Assembly: GCF_000499385.1 (NCBI RefSeq)
Contig: NW_013654465.1
Location: forward strand, 1-64,000
Origin: Eimeria necatrix
Taxonomy: Eukaryota > Apicomplexa > Conoidasida > Eucoccidiorida > Eimeriidae
Direction of reading: 5' to 3'
Length of the DNA: 64,000 nt
Shown piece after piece: positions 45,376 through 57,200 of the stretch. How positions within the stretch are numbered: position 1 is the first letter of the stretch; each line of letters opens with the position of its first letter. The position numbers were made by a program, and so were the translations under genes. The notes under the pieces are model-generated. The model searched no databases. It had not been told where the DNA came from and was given only the letters and a program-made list of their open reading frames with translations.

Positions 45376-47754
45376 GTGGTACGCTGCAAGGAGCTCGTTG
45401 CAGTTGCTGCCGCTCTATTCATCCATCACTTTGCTGTTTCTTATTATGTAAATGGTAAATCAACATCATGCTGTAACATGCCGCTTCGATTAGCGCTGAA
45501 AAGCAAAGTCTGCATGCCATTCACCAGAGTGTCGAGGCCCCCAGTCGCTCAGTGCGCTGCAGATGGTGCGAATCCACAGGAATACCAAAGTAAATAATAA
45601 GTCAAAGAATATAGTTTTGTCGGGTGTATTTTTACAGACGATCCATCAGCTTCAAACTGTTTTTCTTCCTGCATTACAATCGAACGATGAATAACAAGCT
45701 CACCGACCAAAGTTTAGATGCTGAATGGCGGGCATTAAAAAATTCAGATACTTCGTGAGTGACTCGCAGATTTCATGAAATCTTCTCTTAGAGCTTCAAG
45801 TGCCAAGTATTTAACGCTAACCGAGGCCATTACGAGAACACATGCACGCAGACATGCGCGCTAAGGTACTGCGGAAAGCCCTCAATGAACAAGGAAACAA
45901 TTTAGGCCCGGCAAATTTATTTGCATGCAAGGCAATCACAATTATCACTTTACCAGTAGTGAACAGTGCTCCCCCAAGCCCGACTAAATTGAGATGCCGG
46001 CGGAAGACGGCGTCACATGGAGAGATGTCACTCACACGAGCGACGCTCCCCTCGCCTTCCGATAAGATCGGACGTCTGTATGTTTTACAATCCGTCATTA
46101 CCTCCCGTGGGCTAAAATATAGGATGAATCGATATTGAGGCAACATTTCTGTTGCAAGAGCTCAACCAGGGTGGCACCTGTACGTACTTCCATTAAATGG
46201 CGGTAGAGGCTAAGCCACAGACACGCACTCGCAGAGCGGCTCGATGTGTAGCGAAACATTCCCTTTTATCAATTCTTGAAACTCTTGTTCTGGTGAGTAG
46301 ATAACGCAATTGGGTATTCTCTTAAAACACGCTTTTTTTGCCTTCGTTTGCAGTTTGCGTCCACGTTAAAGCAGAGCAGAAATTCGAGAGACAGTAGAAG
46401 CTCTAATAATCATAGAAGAACGCAGGATGGCATAAATAAGGGAAAGTTAAGTGGTGAGTACTGGGACAAGGATGGAATTCCATTAACATGTACAAGTAAC
46501 ACGAAGGGGGTGAACTGGGCTAAACTATAGGATGAATCGATATTGAGGCAACATTTCTGTTGCAAGAGCTCAACCAGGGTGGCACCTGTACGCACTTCCA
46601 TTAAATGGCGGTAGAGGCTAAGCCACAGACACGCACTCGCAGAGCGGCTCGATGTGTTGCGAAACATTTCCTTTCATCAATTCTTGAAACTCTTGTTCTG
46701 GTGAGTAGATAACGCAATTGGGTATTCTCTTAAAACACGCTTTTTTTGCCTTCGTTTGCAGTTTGCGTCCACGTGTACATTACTGCGACGACAATCTGTG
46801 CAATTCTTCAGATAAAACATCTTGCCATAAGTCTACGCTTAAGATTTCCCAGTCTACTAAACGGAGCTCAAGGCTGAGAGTAAGGCCTACAAGCACTCTA
46901 CGAATTGACTATTTCGCAGGCCATCGGTTGGTTCAGGACGGAGGGACGGAGCAAGAATATCCTAACAAAATAGTCGTATAACTTCAACGCCTCACTTAAC
47001 TAGGGACTAGTGCGAGATATGCCCGTACCTCTCACATATGCACTCCCAAAGCACAGAAAACACAGAAAGTTGTATACTGCTTCTAACAGAAGTGCATGTA
47101 GGGATTTTTTGCCTCCAAAAAATTGAACTTTGGAGCGAAAATTTTCCTCGGTAACGGAAACAGGGCAACACTACCTGCGATGGCAGCGGCACAACGAAGG
47201 GCCGATACAAGGACAGCATATGCAACGGAATAAGTCCGTAACGGTATTGTAACCGTATCTCAAAGAGGAAGAAAAGCGGCGATACATTTCTCTACTTCGC
47301 TTAGCCTTCAACGAACACAGTTTACTGTGTGAAGTGACCTCCCTGTGAAGGCCGGCGTCTCCATTTTTCGAGTATTTCGGTTGTGAAATATGACGAAGTC
47401 AATTGAAAAATTAAAAACAAAAATATTGAAGTGTATATACGGACAAATCCCTCCAAGGAAAATCTCAGAAGGCAGGCCCCCGCTCCAGCCAGTGCTCTCG
47501 GTATGACGGCAAGGGTGCATGCAGAAACAACGAGGCAGACAGTCACATTTTCCGTTTGCTTACAGAATAGCCTACCCTTGGAAACTTTTAGACAGCTATT
47601 TCAGAATTCGGCAAAACACATTACCATTTCATTTTCTCCAGGGGAACTAAAATCAAGTACTAGGAGCAGACCATACGGTTATTACGCCCAGCTTCCCCGC
47701 CCACATATACTATTGTGTAGCCCCCACGGTGCACAGATATTCCAATATTCATAG
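45376..47754 (+). CDS. Probable secreted protein, four exons, 5' end not fixed
   Basis: Exons that join in phase: about 45376-45589, 45852-46077, 46762-46879, 47566-47754 (stop), for about 248 residues. The first exon begins with a hydrophobic, signal-like stretch (KELVAVAAALFIHHFAVSYY) but has no in-frame ATG, so an initiating exon upstream is missing. The product has several cysteines (STSCCNMP, FACKA, HYCDDNLCNSSDKTSCHK, ILLCSPHG), as in secreted coccidian surface proteins. The multi-exon layout and small size would suit an Eimeria surface antigen, but I see no decisive motif, so no family is assigned. Intron 2 and the first bases of exon 3 are directly duplicated (46109-46366 and 46517-46774). 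Splicing to the first copy's acceptor would hit a stop within five codons. Confidence 0.5.
46109..46366. repeat. 258-bp direct repeat, copy 1
   Basis: It is repeated at 46517-46774 (offset 408) with about five substitutions and no indel, roughly 98% identity. The copy contains intron sequence, a pyrimidine tract, the acceptor TTTGCAG and the first 13 bases of the following exon (TTTGCGTCCACGT). Confidence 0.95.
46517..46774. repeat. 258-bp direct repeat, copy 2
   Basis: The second copy of the unit at 46109-46366. Here the acceptor TTTGCAG opens into an open, Cys-containing exon (46762-46879), whereas copy 1 runs into a stop. The 150 bases between the copies are unique and contain a strong donor (GTG|GTGAGT near 46453). 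Confidence 0.95.
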
Positions 47755-48435
47755 TATGCTAGATGGTCCTTTTTAGTCCGTTTCGCCTTCCGTTGTCTAC
47801 GCGCCTCAGCCACACCGCCGCACCCGCAGAGGATACGGCTGCAAAGGCTACAAACGTCTCCTGCTTGAAGCGCAGTGACCTTCCAGGAACTTTAAAGATG
47901 CACGCATATATAAGCGTGAACACATACCTGCATGTAGGGACTCAATGAGAACAGAACACTACTGGTGGCGTGCATAACTCATAGCAATGCAAGCGCGGGC
48001 AGTGCACTTTTCCGGCCTAGTCTCAGCTCTGAACAGTAAGGCAGCTTCTTGACTTAATTTCAGTACCACAGTACACTGCCTGTATACCACGGGATTCTGC
48101 CAGAGCCCCACCAAGAAGCCATGAGCTGCCGCTCGCATATCACAGGCCGCTCAAGGTGTAGAATTCAGAGTCTAGCGCTTGTGGCGTGAACAGCTGTGAA
48201 GAAATCGGTTATTTGGGCTCTTTTCACTAAAAATGCAAGCAGGGACACGACTGACTCCAGTGGTGGTAACAGGGACCCTTAAAGAGAAGTGCTACCCACT
48301 GAAACTCCAGGTCAGGTCACGTGCGCTTTCCCTTCGCGCTACCAAGATTGAAATTCTGGCGACACTGCCCCCCACTTGCTAATCCTGAGCTACGTAGGTC
48401 CGAGACTCCGTTGCCGTTTTGCGCTTTCCTCACAG
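47755..48435. other. Upstream of the ankyrin gene
   Basis: Short ORFs only (47763-47948 +). The true start of the ankyrin gene may lie here, since its first supported exon has an acceptor at 48434-48435 and no ATG near its beginning. Confidence 0.35.
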
Positions 48436-51400
48436 TCGTCCACCAGTGGTAGCAGCAGCCTTCAGCCAAATGGGGCAGCGGAAGCAGCAGCATCTGCTGC
48501 AGCAGCAGCAGCTACTGCCATCTTCGCCGCTGCTACACAGAGAAGCGCTGCAACAGCTGTGCAGATGCTAGAGCCTGTGTCCCCTCTGTCAGCTGAGGGG
48601 GCTCATCTCATGGTGGCGATCCATCGTGAGGACAGCAGCACTGTGTCTCGACTGCTGCGCAACGTGGGCGTTGCCCCGACCTTTTACGTCGCGACAGAAG
48701 ACCCTGAGTTCAGAACACCTTTAAGGCAAGGTGCTAGTTGCCCATGGAATTGCCACTGTAAATCCACAAGATCTGGCAGAATGCAGGAACATCAGCTAGC
48801 TAGCTAGCAAGTTAACCAGCTCTCATGCCGGCCGTATCACTTCCAGTTAGTCATAACTGTTCAACTTTCAAGAGTAGACTTGGATGTAGTCTAATCTTGT
48901 TTTGCAACAGGCTCGCGGCGAGCGTCTCCTCAGTGAGTATCATCCAAGAACTCGTACATCACGGAGCTGCTGCAACTACGTATGCAGAAATTGACGGCTG
49001 GACGGCTTTTCATGTGAGATGCTGCGGGCAGTGCTGTAAGCACACCTGCAATCCCTTGGTAACAACAGCGAAATGTGGCAAGTACATATGAACGCTCTCC
49101 AGAGTTGGGGAGGCACTCACTGGTGTATAATCTCAAACGCAAGTGCAAGCGCAAGGGTAGTGCCTTTCAGTGACCGATGAGGTAATGTATTTCCCAGGAC
49201 CTTCGTACAAAGCAGAGGGGTGGTGGCTGGCTGCAGTGTTGCTGCTGAAGTGACACGCGATAAATGAACCTTGCTGGGCTTCACCTCAAAAGGCAATACT
49301 TCAGCGACCAAGCCCCACACATTTTCAACTTCAGCATGAAATGTGGTGCATGCATGCAGCAGGAGCTTACTTGCTGGGACCCAAAGTTCCCCGTGTGATG
49401 CAAATTCATGTGCACAAATTTGTCCTCATACCAGACAAACTATTTACATACGTACTCATGTGCATGGATATACAAATGTTGACAACTCCGCTTGCGTGAC
49501 GGGCCTGCCAGCTCTTCTGTGTGCCCAGTGCGCCGCTGCCGCAGGGCGTGAGCGGGTTTTGCTGCTCCTCCTGGATTTATGTAATGGGGAGGCCGATGCT
49601 GCAGCTGCGGGGGGCAGCTTGCTGCACCTACTCAGCGAATGCGGTGGCAACACCCCATCAATAGAAGCAGCACTGAGTGCAGCTGTGCTGAGACAACAAG
49701 TAGACGCGAAGGCTACTCGACCAGGGCTGGACGGGTGGACGGCCTTGGTAGGCACTTCACAACACGCACAATAATAGCAGCAGCAAATTTGAATTATGTG
49801 GTTTATTTACGCACGCGCTGCAGAAATATGAGGGGCTATTCATATCGTAGGAAACAAAAGTGCAACCCAAACCATACAGGCGGGCCTAGGGGCGAGAGAA
49901 ATATTTGCCTCTTGACTCAGCACGTCTGCTGCCTCCGAGGCAAACGGCGCCTGGCGAGACTCCTTCTGCAAATAGGAGCTGACCCGGCAATAGTCACTGG
50001 GAAATTTGATGGAGACTCAGTACTGCTGAAAGCTGCAGCCACAGGGACCGTATGTGGCATACTGGGCATACAACGGCAAGCAACGCAGTGGAAAGACCAA
50101 TCAAAGACAGAGAATCTCATGCCTCCTTATGGGACTGACTCTGGGCTGCTCCCTATCCATTTGAGCTGCTATGGGTAATTTTCCGTCCACGCATCTGCAT
50201 TTGTTTATATTAGTATCCTCAGCATATGGAGATAATACTCATTAAAGCCATCATGTGCGCTGAATAGCAGCGGTTGTGCTGCATGGCACTTTCTCTGTGA
50301 ACCCACTTTGCAACAGTGCGATGGCTAGTTTCTGCTCATCCTTAAGCTGCCGTTGCAAAAAAGCTACTGCAACTAACAGTTCAACATTCTGAGTTGAGTA
50401 AAATCAAATGGTGCTGCGGGTTTATTCGCAGGGCTCACCGTTCACTTACTCTTCTTTTGTTACAAATAGGGAACAGCATCAATGCGCTGACTGCAACGCT
50501 GCGGTGGAGCCCTTTGCACTTCGCAGCGGTTTCGGGGTCAGCAGCTTTGGTTGCGGACATATGTCGCTGGTCAACAGGAAAGAATGTCGATCTCCAAGAC
50601 GAAGGGTGGCCACTGCAACGGACTCCCTTAATCATCGCATGCGCAAAACAGGCAGGAGAAACGTATCCTCAAAGTCACTGTATAACTGAGCTCCAAAGGT
50701 GTTATCGGCAAACACCATATAAACGCGTCTGCCATATGCAGACTGATGTGATATATAAAGGATCACACGAATACACCAGTGGCCGCTCAACGAGCCATCC
50801 CACTATGCCGTGAATACTCAGGATTTGGAAAGCGTGAAGGTGCTACTCTCTTTTGGGGCTGACCCCCTCAAGGCCGTCCGGTTCTCCAAGCTGCGCACCA
50901 TCTGTGAGTTTGTGCGAAGAGACCCAAACAATGGCTCCACCAAGTGAAATGGCTCTACCAAGTGAACGTGCCGGAATTAACAATGGATCACTCGCCAAAC
51001 TGCTATGTGCCTGTGTGGAACCGAACGTGTTTTGTTCTGAGGGATGTTTTCGCTGCGCATAAACATTTTGAGATGTTGTGAATCAGGGTTACTAGGCCAG
51101 AGCCTAGTCCCTAAAATCTGGAAGTCCTCAACCTACTGGGTTAGGCGTAATTAGTGTAAAGCAATGCGTTAGTTTGACTTGGGCTGACTGCTATCAGGCC
51201 TGGCTGAAACGCCTGCGGAAGTAGAAGACCCAGAAGACCAGGTTACGGCTTTGCATGTCGCGGTGCTTCAAGTGGGAGTTACCATTGTGATAAGATGCGC
51301 TTAGCTAGGCTACACATGGCAGCCAGTACGGTGTAAGACGTGTGAACGTACATGATAATTGTGTAATTCGCAATTTGCTGTTTGAGCCTTCCTCTATGCC

Positions 51401-53687
51401 GGTGCAGGGCTGCCCAGAGTTCGTAGTGGCGCTTCTACAGCTCTTTAAATCTCATATTGAGCAGTTCGGCACAGGCAAGGCACAGAAAGGCGCCACCGGA
51501 GGTTCCACTACCGGCAGACGTCAGATTTTTGGCAAGAGGGATGCGGCTGCGTTGCAGTGCATTATTACAGGAGAGTACTTGCACAAAGTTCGCTGCTTCC
51601 GTCAGAGTCCTTACATGAACAAAATTTTTCGAGGTTTTTAGATATATTAGACGTATAGAGACCAGCTCAGCCGCGTACACAGGTCACATACGGTGCATAA
51701 AGCTACCTTTCTCTCTGGTCACCCAAGGCTGTGCAAGACTACTTCCTAGATTTCTGCGGCCGGTGGATTCTCCGAATGCGTATTGGCAGTAACACATTTG
51801 TTCCCTGGTGTTCAGGTGGCTGCGGTGCCCCTCCAACTGAAGTAAACAAAATGTTGGAAGGTACGTGACCGTTTGTCGCTTTTTGCTTGCATTGTGCTAC
51901 GGAATTTTGAATTCTGAGTTGGCGTGATTTAAAGCGTGTAGCGCATTTATGTCGACATGTAAGGAGTCATATTGAAATGCGGTAAACCACTTCTGTGGAC
52001 GCAAACGTGTTGGAATGTAATGGCTCCTCTGGAAAGCTATCGACCTCTTGCAAGTATCCCTTTCTGTCAAGGCTTGTCTTCTGGGTTTTCTGACTCACGG
52101 ATGCTCGCTAAGAGGCAACTTTTGTTCACGTTGAATAGAAGTTGATGCTTGGTCTGCAGCGGCTACGCGTCAGTCTGGCAAAGTACGAGCGCCTGCAACG
52201 GTTTTACTGACAGAGCCTGCAGGCACCAAGGGCTGTCGGTGGACGCCTGCAGCTTTAGCAGTGGCTCTTGCAGCACGTTCTGCGAGAACTGCTAATGCTG
52301 CAGATGAAACAGAATTCTCGTAAGCTGGCAGCCTGTTCTGTATGAATTACTTACCTTTAAGTTCACGCATAACCTGACATTTGTGGCGGCAGATGCATTC
52401 TCGAGGTTTCAGTCCATATACTTCCAAGGGGAATGCGAAATAATTGGTACTCCAAGAATATTAACACTAAGTTTCGAAAACTCCTTCCGCTATTGTTCCA
52501 GATATCTGAAGACAAGACGACACAACACATGTGCCGCTGTCGTTAACTTCGCGGCTGCAGAGTTTCCCCCCGACATTGCTGCAGCGGCATGTGGTTTCGA
52601 AAAGCTACTGGCCGATGCAGATGAGACTCTGGCTATAGGCGCTTTGGAGGTGGGTAGTTTTGAGCTGCAAAACTCAGCAGCTGGCAAGTAAAAACAGCAC
52701 TACATCCTGTGCTTGTCCTACCTCGTCCACGATTACTCTTAGCTGCATTAAAACTCCAAGATGATATACTTGCCAAGTGGAGGTTACGAGCAAAATTTTT
52801 AAGCAGACAAAACCGCTGGCTGTCAGATAGCGTGGGCTTAGCTTACTAGGTAATCAGCTAGCCAATCAATTAAATAAAAGGCTTTGCCTGCGGTCGACAA
52901 GGTTATGCCTGCGGGCGATGCGTGGGACGTGCATTCGAATTCGTTTGTTTTTCTGCAAAGACCATGTTTGCAGGTATTGTCGTCTATTTGCCTCTCTGGG
53001 TTTCAGCCGCATCTGGAGCAGCCAAAAGATCAGCAAAAGCAAAAGGGGAACGAGCTGCTCAGCGTCCATACCGCCTCTCCAGTACAGTTGAAGGATTTTT
53101 TCTCGGCTGTTGCCAGCAAAGTGCTGCAACAAGCTGTTCTGCGCAACTACACGAAAGTCGTCCGCCGTATTCTTCAAACTGTGAGCCTCATCTCCACAGG
53201 AGCAAATTAGGGAAGCAGCTGCCGTTTGTACTGTATCTGAACGTTCCTCCAACGCAGCCTGTGCCATTCCACTCCTGCAAAGCTTTGCCCTGAAAGGCAT
53301 GCTTTTGTTTAGGATTGTTATGAGCGCAAGGCCGCCGAAACTGCTCTGCACGAAGCAGCACTTCTGGGCTATGCCGAAATCTGTCAGCTCCTGGTTGACG
53401 CGGGTGTGGCTGCTGTTTCCACGATATGTGAAGGAAAGGGACCTTTTGAGCTCTTGGCCAAGGCACTGCAGCAACAGCAAAATCACAAGTTACTGCAGCA
53501 GCAGCATGATATCCTGGCAGCCGCGGCAGTGGCTGCGTCTGCTGCTCCACCAGTTGCAGGGCTGCCGCTGTCTGTGAAAAGACTTACTGCAGAAACCCTG
53601 GAGTCTGCTGCTGAAGCAGCAAAAAAGAGCATAGCTCAAATCAAGACAGGCCACTCCGTACATTCCACTTCGGGACCGCGAGGTTAG
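48436..53687 (+). CDS. Ankyrin-repeat protein, about 13 exons
   Basis: Well-supported exons: 48436-48725, 48911-49013, 49529-49747, 49921-50174, 50477 to about 50662, 50822-50903, 51198-51271, 51408-51587, 51816-51859, 52160-52319, a poorly defined piece at about 52391-52650, 53007-53180, 53313-53687 (stop). Spliced junctions rebuild ankyrin units: TPLRLAASVSSVSIIQELVH, GWTALHVCCLRGKRRLARLL, LLPIHLSCYG, WSPLHFAAVSGSAALVADIC, DLESVKVLLSFGADPL, VTALHVAVLQ and ETALHEAALLGYAEICQLLV. There is an Ala-rich N terminus and a Gln/Ala-rich C terminus. Intron 1 uses a GC donor (AG|GCAAGG). Ankyrin repeats bind protein partners; none can be named. The start is not found; the first in-frame ATG is near 48565. 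Joins near 50662, 51587 and 52319 remain uncertain. Confidence 0.75.
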
Positions 53688-54266
53688 GAAAAACGCCCCC
53701 AAATGAACAGTGCAGTGGTCTGTACACGTGCATTTACTTTCATGTCTGAGATTAGTCAATTCGTTACTCAGGCCGAAACACTAGCTAGCAAAACTTAAAC
53801 CTCTTTGCTCTTGGATATGGCTTAGCATAGGATTAGGCTAACTGATTGAAAGTGCAGCTCAAACTGAACAACTAGTTGAGTGGTTATCATGGTCTGCATG
53901 CAGTAAACAAAGATGGCATAAGGGCAAGTGGAGCTGTGAAACCTCCACCAGTCATATGCAGCCTCCCAGGAGGGACTATGCCTTTGAAGCCTTCAAAGTT
54001 GACGCCTAGAAAACGGATGCACAATCCCGAAGAATGATATTCTGCTGAACGCTGCGCAATTTGCTCACGTGTTCTTTCTGCCCAAGCTGATTAAGATGAG
54101 CACAGATAAAAACCGAACAACCTTTGTGCAAACCATTTCATCGCTGAGCTCTGAAGGCTCAAATCTGAACCTTCGGAAGCCGCTTCTTTTGGAAGTCTTC
54201 ACTGCAAGAGTTTAGACAGAGTTTCAGCAGCTTTGTCGTTTTGATGCTTACAAGATTTGTAGAGCA
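53688..54266. other. Convergent intergenic gap
   Basis: It separates the stop codons of the ankyrin gene (+) and the Patched-like gene (-). No ORF of note; it should hold both 3' UTRs. Confidence 0.5.
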
Positions 54267-57200
54267 TCACTTCGACATAACCCAGCGGCGAACATATCTA
54301 CTCTTTAGAAATACGTTCTTAGGGTGGTTAGGACAGAGACCCTTAAGGAATTCGAAACAGGCATCCCTAGCTGTCTCGGCAGGTTGTTCCTGCTGTTCTA
54401 TGAGGCGTCGAATAGCCCTGCGCTGTTTCCGTAACCTTGGGTTGGCTCTGCTACCTCCGCAGGCGACAATCTGCTCTTCTATCTGCTGGTACTGCTTTTG
54501 CAGTGCTAGCAATTGTTGAACCACCTTCTGCTGCGATTGCTGGAGAGGGCCAATGAGGGAAAGAAGCACGGGGAGCAACATGAGCCCGTGGGTCACTCCC
54601 ACAATTATTACCAGCGTTGTCATTTTGAAAAAAACAGAAAGCACAGGGCTGTCTACGAACGCCAATGGCACCACAGCCAGCTGCGTAGAGAGAGCTCCGT
54701 GTAGTAAAGGACCCCCGACAAGCAAAACGGCCTCAAAGGCGCGTAGACCTCTTTTTTGTCCCATGCAGTGGCAGAATGCATGAGTGGTGTGTGTTGCGTA
54801 ATCCACGGAAAAGCCTGCAGACAATGCAGCAGCTCAGTTGAGACACGTGCCCATGCAAGAGATTCACGTGGAGCTCCGACTGGCGCTACTCACGTGTCTC
54901 GCGAGCTTCTTGCACGTACCTATTGAAATTGTAAGGTTCACCATGGTCAGCAAGTTGAGTGGTAGGCCCCATAGAGCCATGAACCCCAATATCACTATGT
55001 CGATAATAAGCAGCACGAAGACAACAAGCAAAGCACCTCGAAGTGACGGCAGCAAAAACAATGAAACCTATCAAATGGAACAATACAAGAGCCGCTTTGA
55101 AGCGTCACAGATGCTGCGATGGAGTACACTGAGTTCTGGGACTTCATGGTGCTACTGTTAGGCTTACTGTACAGGACAGCATACTATGCCTCAATAATTA
55201 CACGTATGTGTATTTACAGGCTGGTAGATCGGGGGCGCTTAATGTTCACGAAGCTAATGAAACTCACAACAATCACGGCGCAGCCCGCAGTGGCCAAACT
55301 ACTGACTGTTTGCGGCAAGATCGCATCGTCGCTTTCGAAATAAACGAAATTGCGGTTATACGCCGCTCCTCTCAACATGGGAAACTGCGCTAAATCAGCC
55401 CTGTAAAATAATCTTCATGTGAAAAAGCAAACCTTCACTCTGGAAAAAATGGTGTCTAATACTAAAGCCTTAAGGGAGCTGCTCGCCAGGGTTAAAGATC
55501 TCTAGTTAAGGACGGCTGTAACTCTCAGGTTCAAAGAAATCACTAAGAATATGGAATTGTTGCACTGAGCTACCATTTGTATTTTTTAAGGGTACACGCG
55601 CCCATGCATCCATGCTTATATATAAGGGCGCCAACTCAAGTGCGGATGAATAGCCACGGAGGAACGCTTCCTTCTACACCAGAATTGGTTCTCTCACCTA
55701 AGTTGATGCATGAAGTTGCTGTTCTCTTGGGTGCTAGAAAAGTACTTGGGCACCAGTACCAACGCCCAAGCGCGCAGTCTGAAACCGCTACTCCACGAAA
55801 AGAATGTTGTGAAGCTAGAACCAAATGGCGTCTGCAGCCATGCATACAGCCTGAATCCACCGCAGTGTAGTAGCACACATCTGTCGCCTTTGCCGGTTGG
55901 GCAATGAGTATTTCACGCACACTTCACACTACGTTTCGCTTCAGGGGAGTACGCAGCACACTGCGATTCTTCGCTAAGAGAAAACAACGCAGAGGAATGC
56001 ATGCCATTATCAAGCTATGACCTGTTAAAAGAGAACGTGTTTGCAGTGTTGCACAAAGATGCAACACTGCAAGAACTTGGGAAGGCTAGCCAACGCTTTA
56101 CTTGTTGGTGGAACAGGTGAGTGATGTGCGTGCCACTACCATTCCAGGCTCATACTTTACAGTAAGCGGCCTTCAATGTGTCCACGAGATTAAAATGTTA
56201 TGTTACATTTGCATGCAAGTCGTTGCGCTCTGTTCTGGCACGTTACGGGCAAGGGGCGATTGCAGAAACAAGAAGAGGCCGTCTTGCATTTCCATTGTGT
56301 AGCTCCGCTGCTTGAGACGCTCGTGGAGCTTCTGATATTCCACCTAGAGTTTCAACGGGGCAACAGCAGCACATAAATACAGCTGCCGACAGCAACTGGC
56401 GGGTCAATTCCTAATTTATAGCCTTTTTCCCCTGCCGCGGTAGCTACGGTGACGGAGCCTGTGTTACCTCACTCTGAAGGCTGCAGAGCACACGTTTTCA
56501 GGATGACTAAAAAAGACCATCACGGGGTCCCCATATGTCCCAAAGTACTTTTCTTGCATATCAAAGAATTTCTGTGGGAAGAAACGACACACAGTCCCCG
56601 CCTCATCAGGTTAATATAGGCTGCAATGCCGGAGTACGATTAGACGGCTTCTGCCCAACGAGAACGCAAGAGACCTCCCAACCAGAGGTCCCTCTGAAGC
56701 TCAAAAGAGGTTCTTTACACGGGCCTTCTACGCATGCTCAGCGTGCCCAGACAGAATCCCTTGCTGGCTTGCAAAGCCACTTGAGAGTTCTCTAGAAACT
56801 TCCAGACAAGGCATTGTCTTGAGCCTACATAAGACACTGAATTCCCCCACCATCCATTCAATGCCCTTAATCTAAAAGTAAAACGTATTCAAACCACAAG
56901 TAGGGCCCATGCCTTCTACGAGGCAGAATTATAAGTTTCTACAGTGCTTTATGAGGTCTGCACGCATCAGGGAGGCTGAGTCTTACTTTCAGCATTGTGC
57001 CGTCTTTGGTAAGGCTCCGAGGATCGAGTCCAGCAGTAATTTTGAAGCAGCCAATTATAGCGCTCACGAGCACAGCAGCAAAAGTGACAAGGAGCATAAG
57101 CTTAAAAAAGGGATTCATGAGGAGGCGAGCTCCAAAATGGACAAGCACCTTCCGTAAACCCCTGCCTACGTTTCCCTGGGGCTCGGCGATACCGTCGCTA

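Noticed and set aside
46348..46530. Independent 60-residue ORF in repeat copy 1
   Set aside because: Its start lies in the intron end of the duplicated unit; it is better explained as the read-through of a decoy exon than as a gene.
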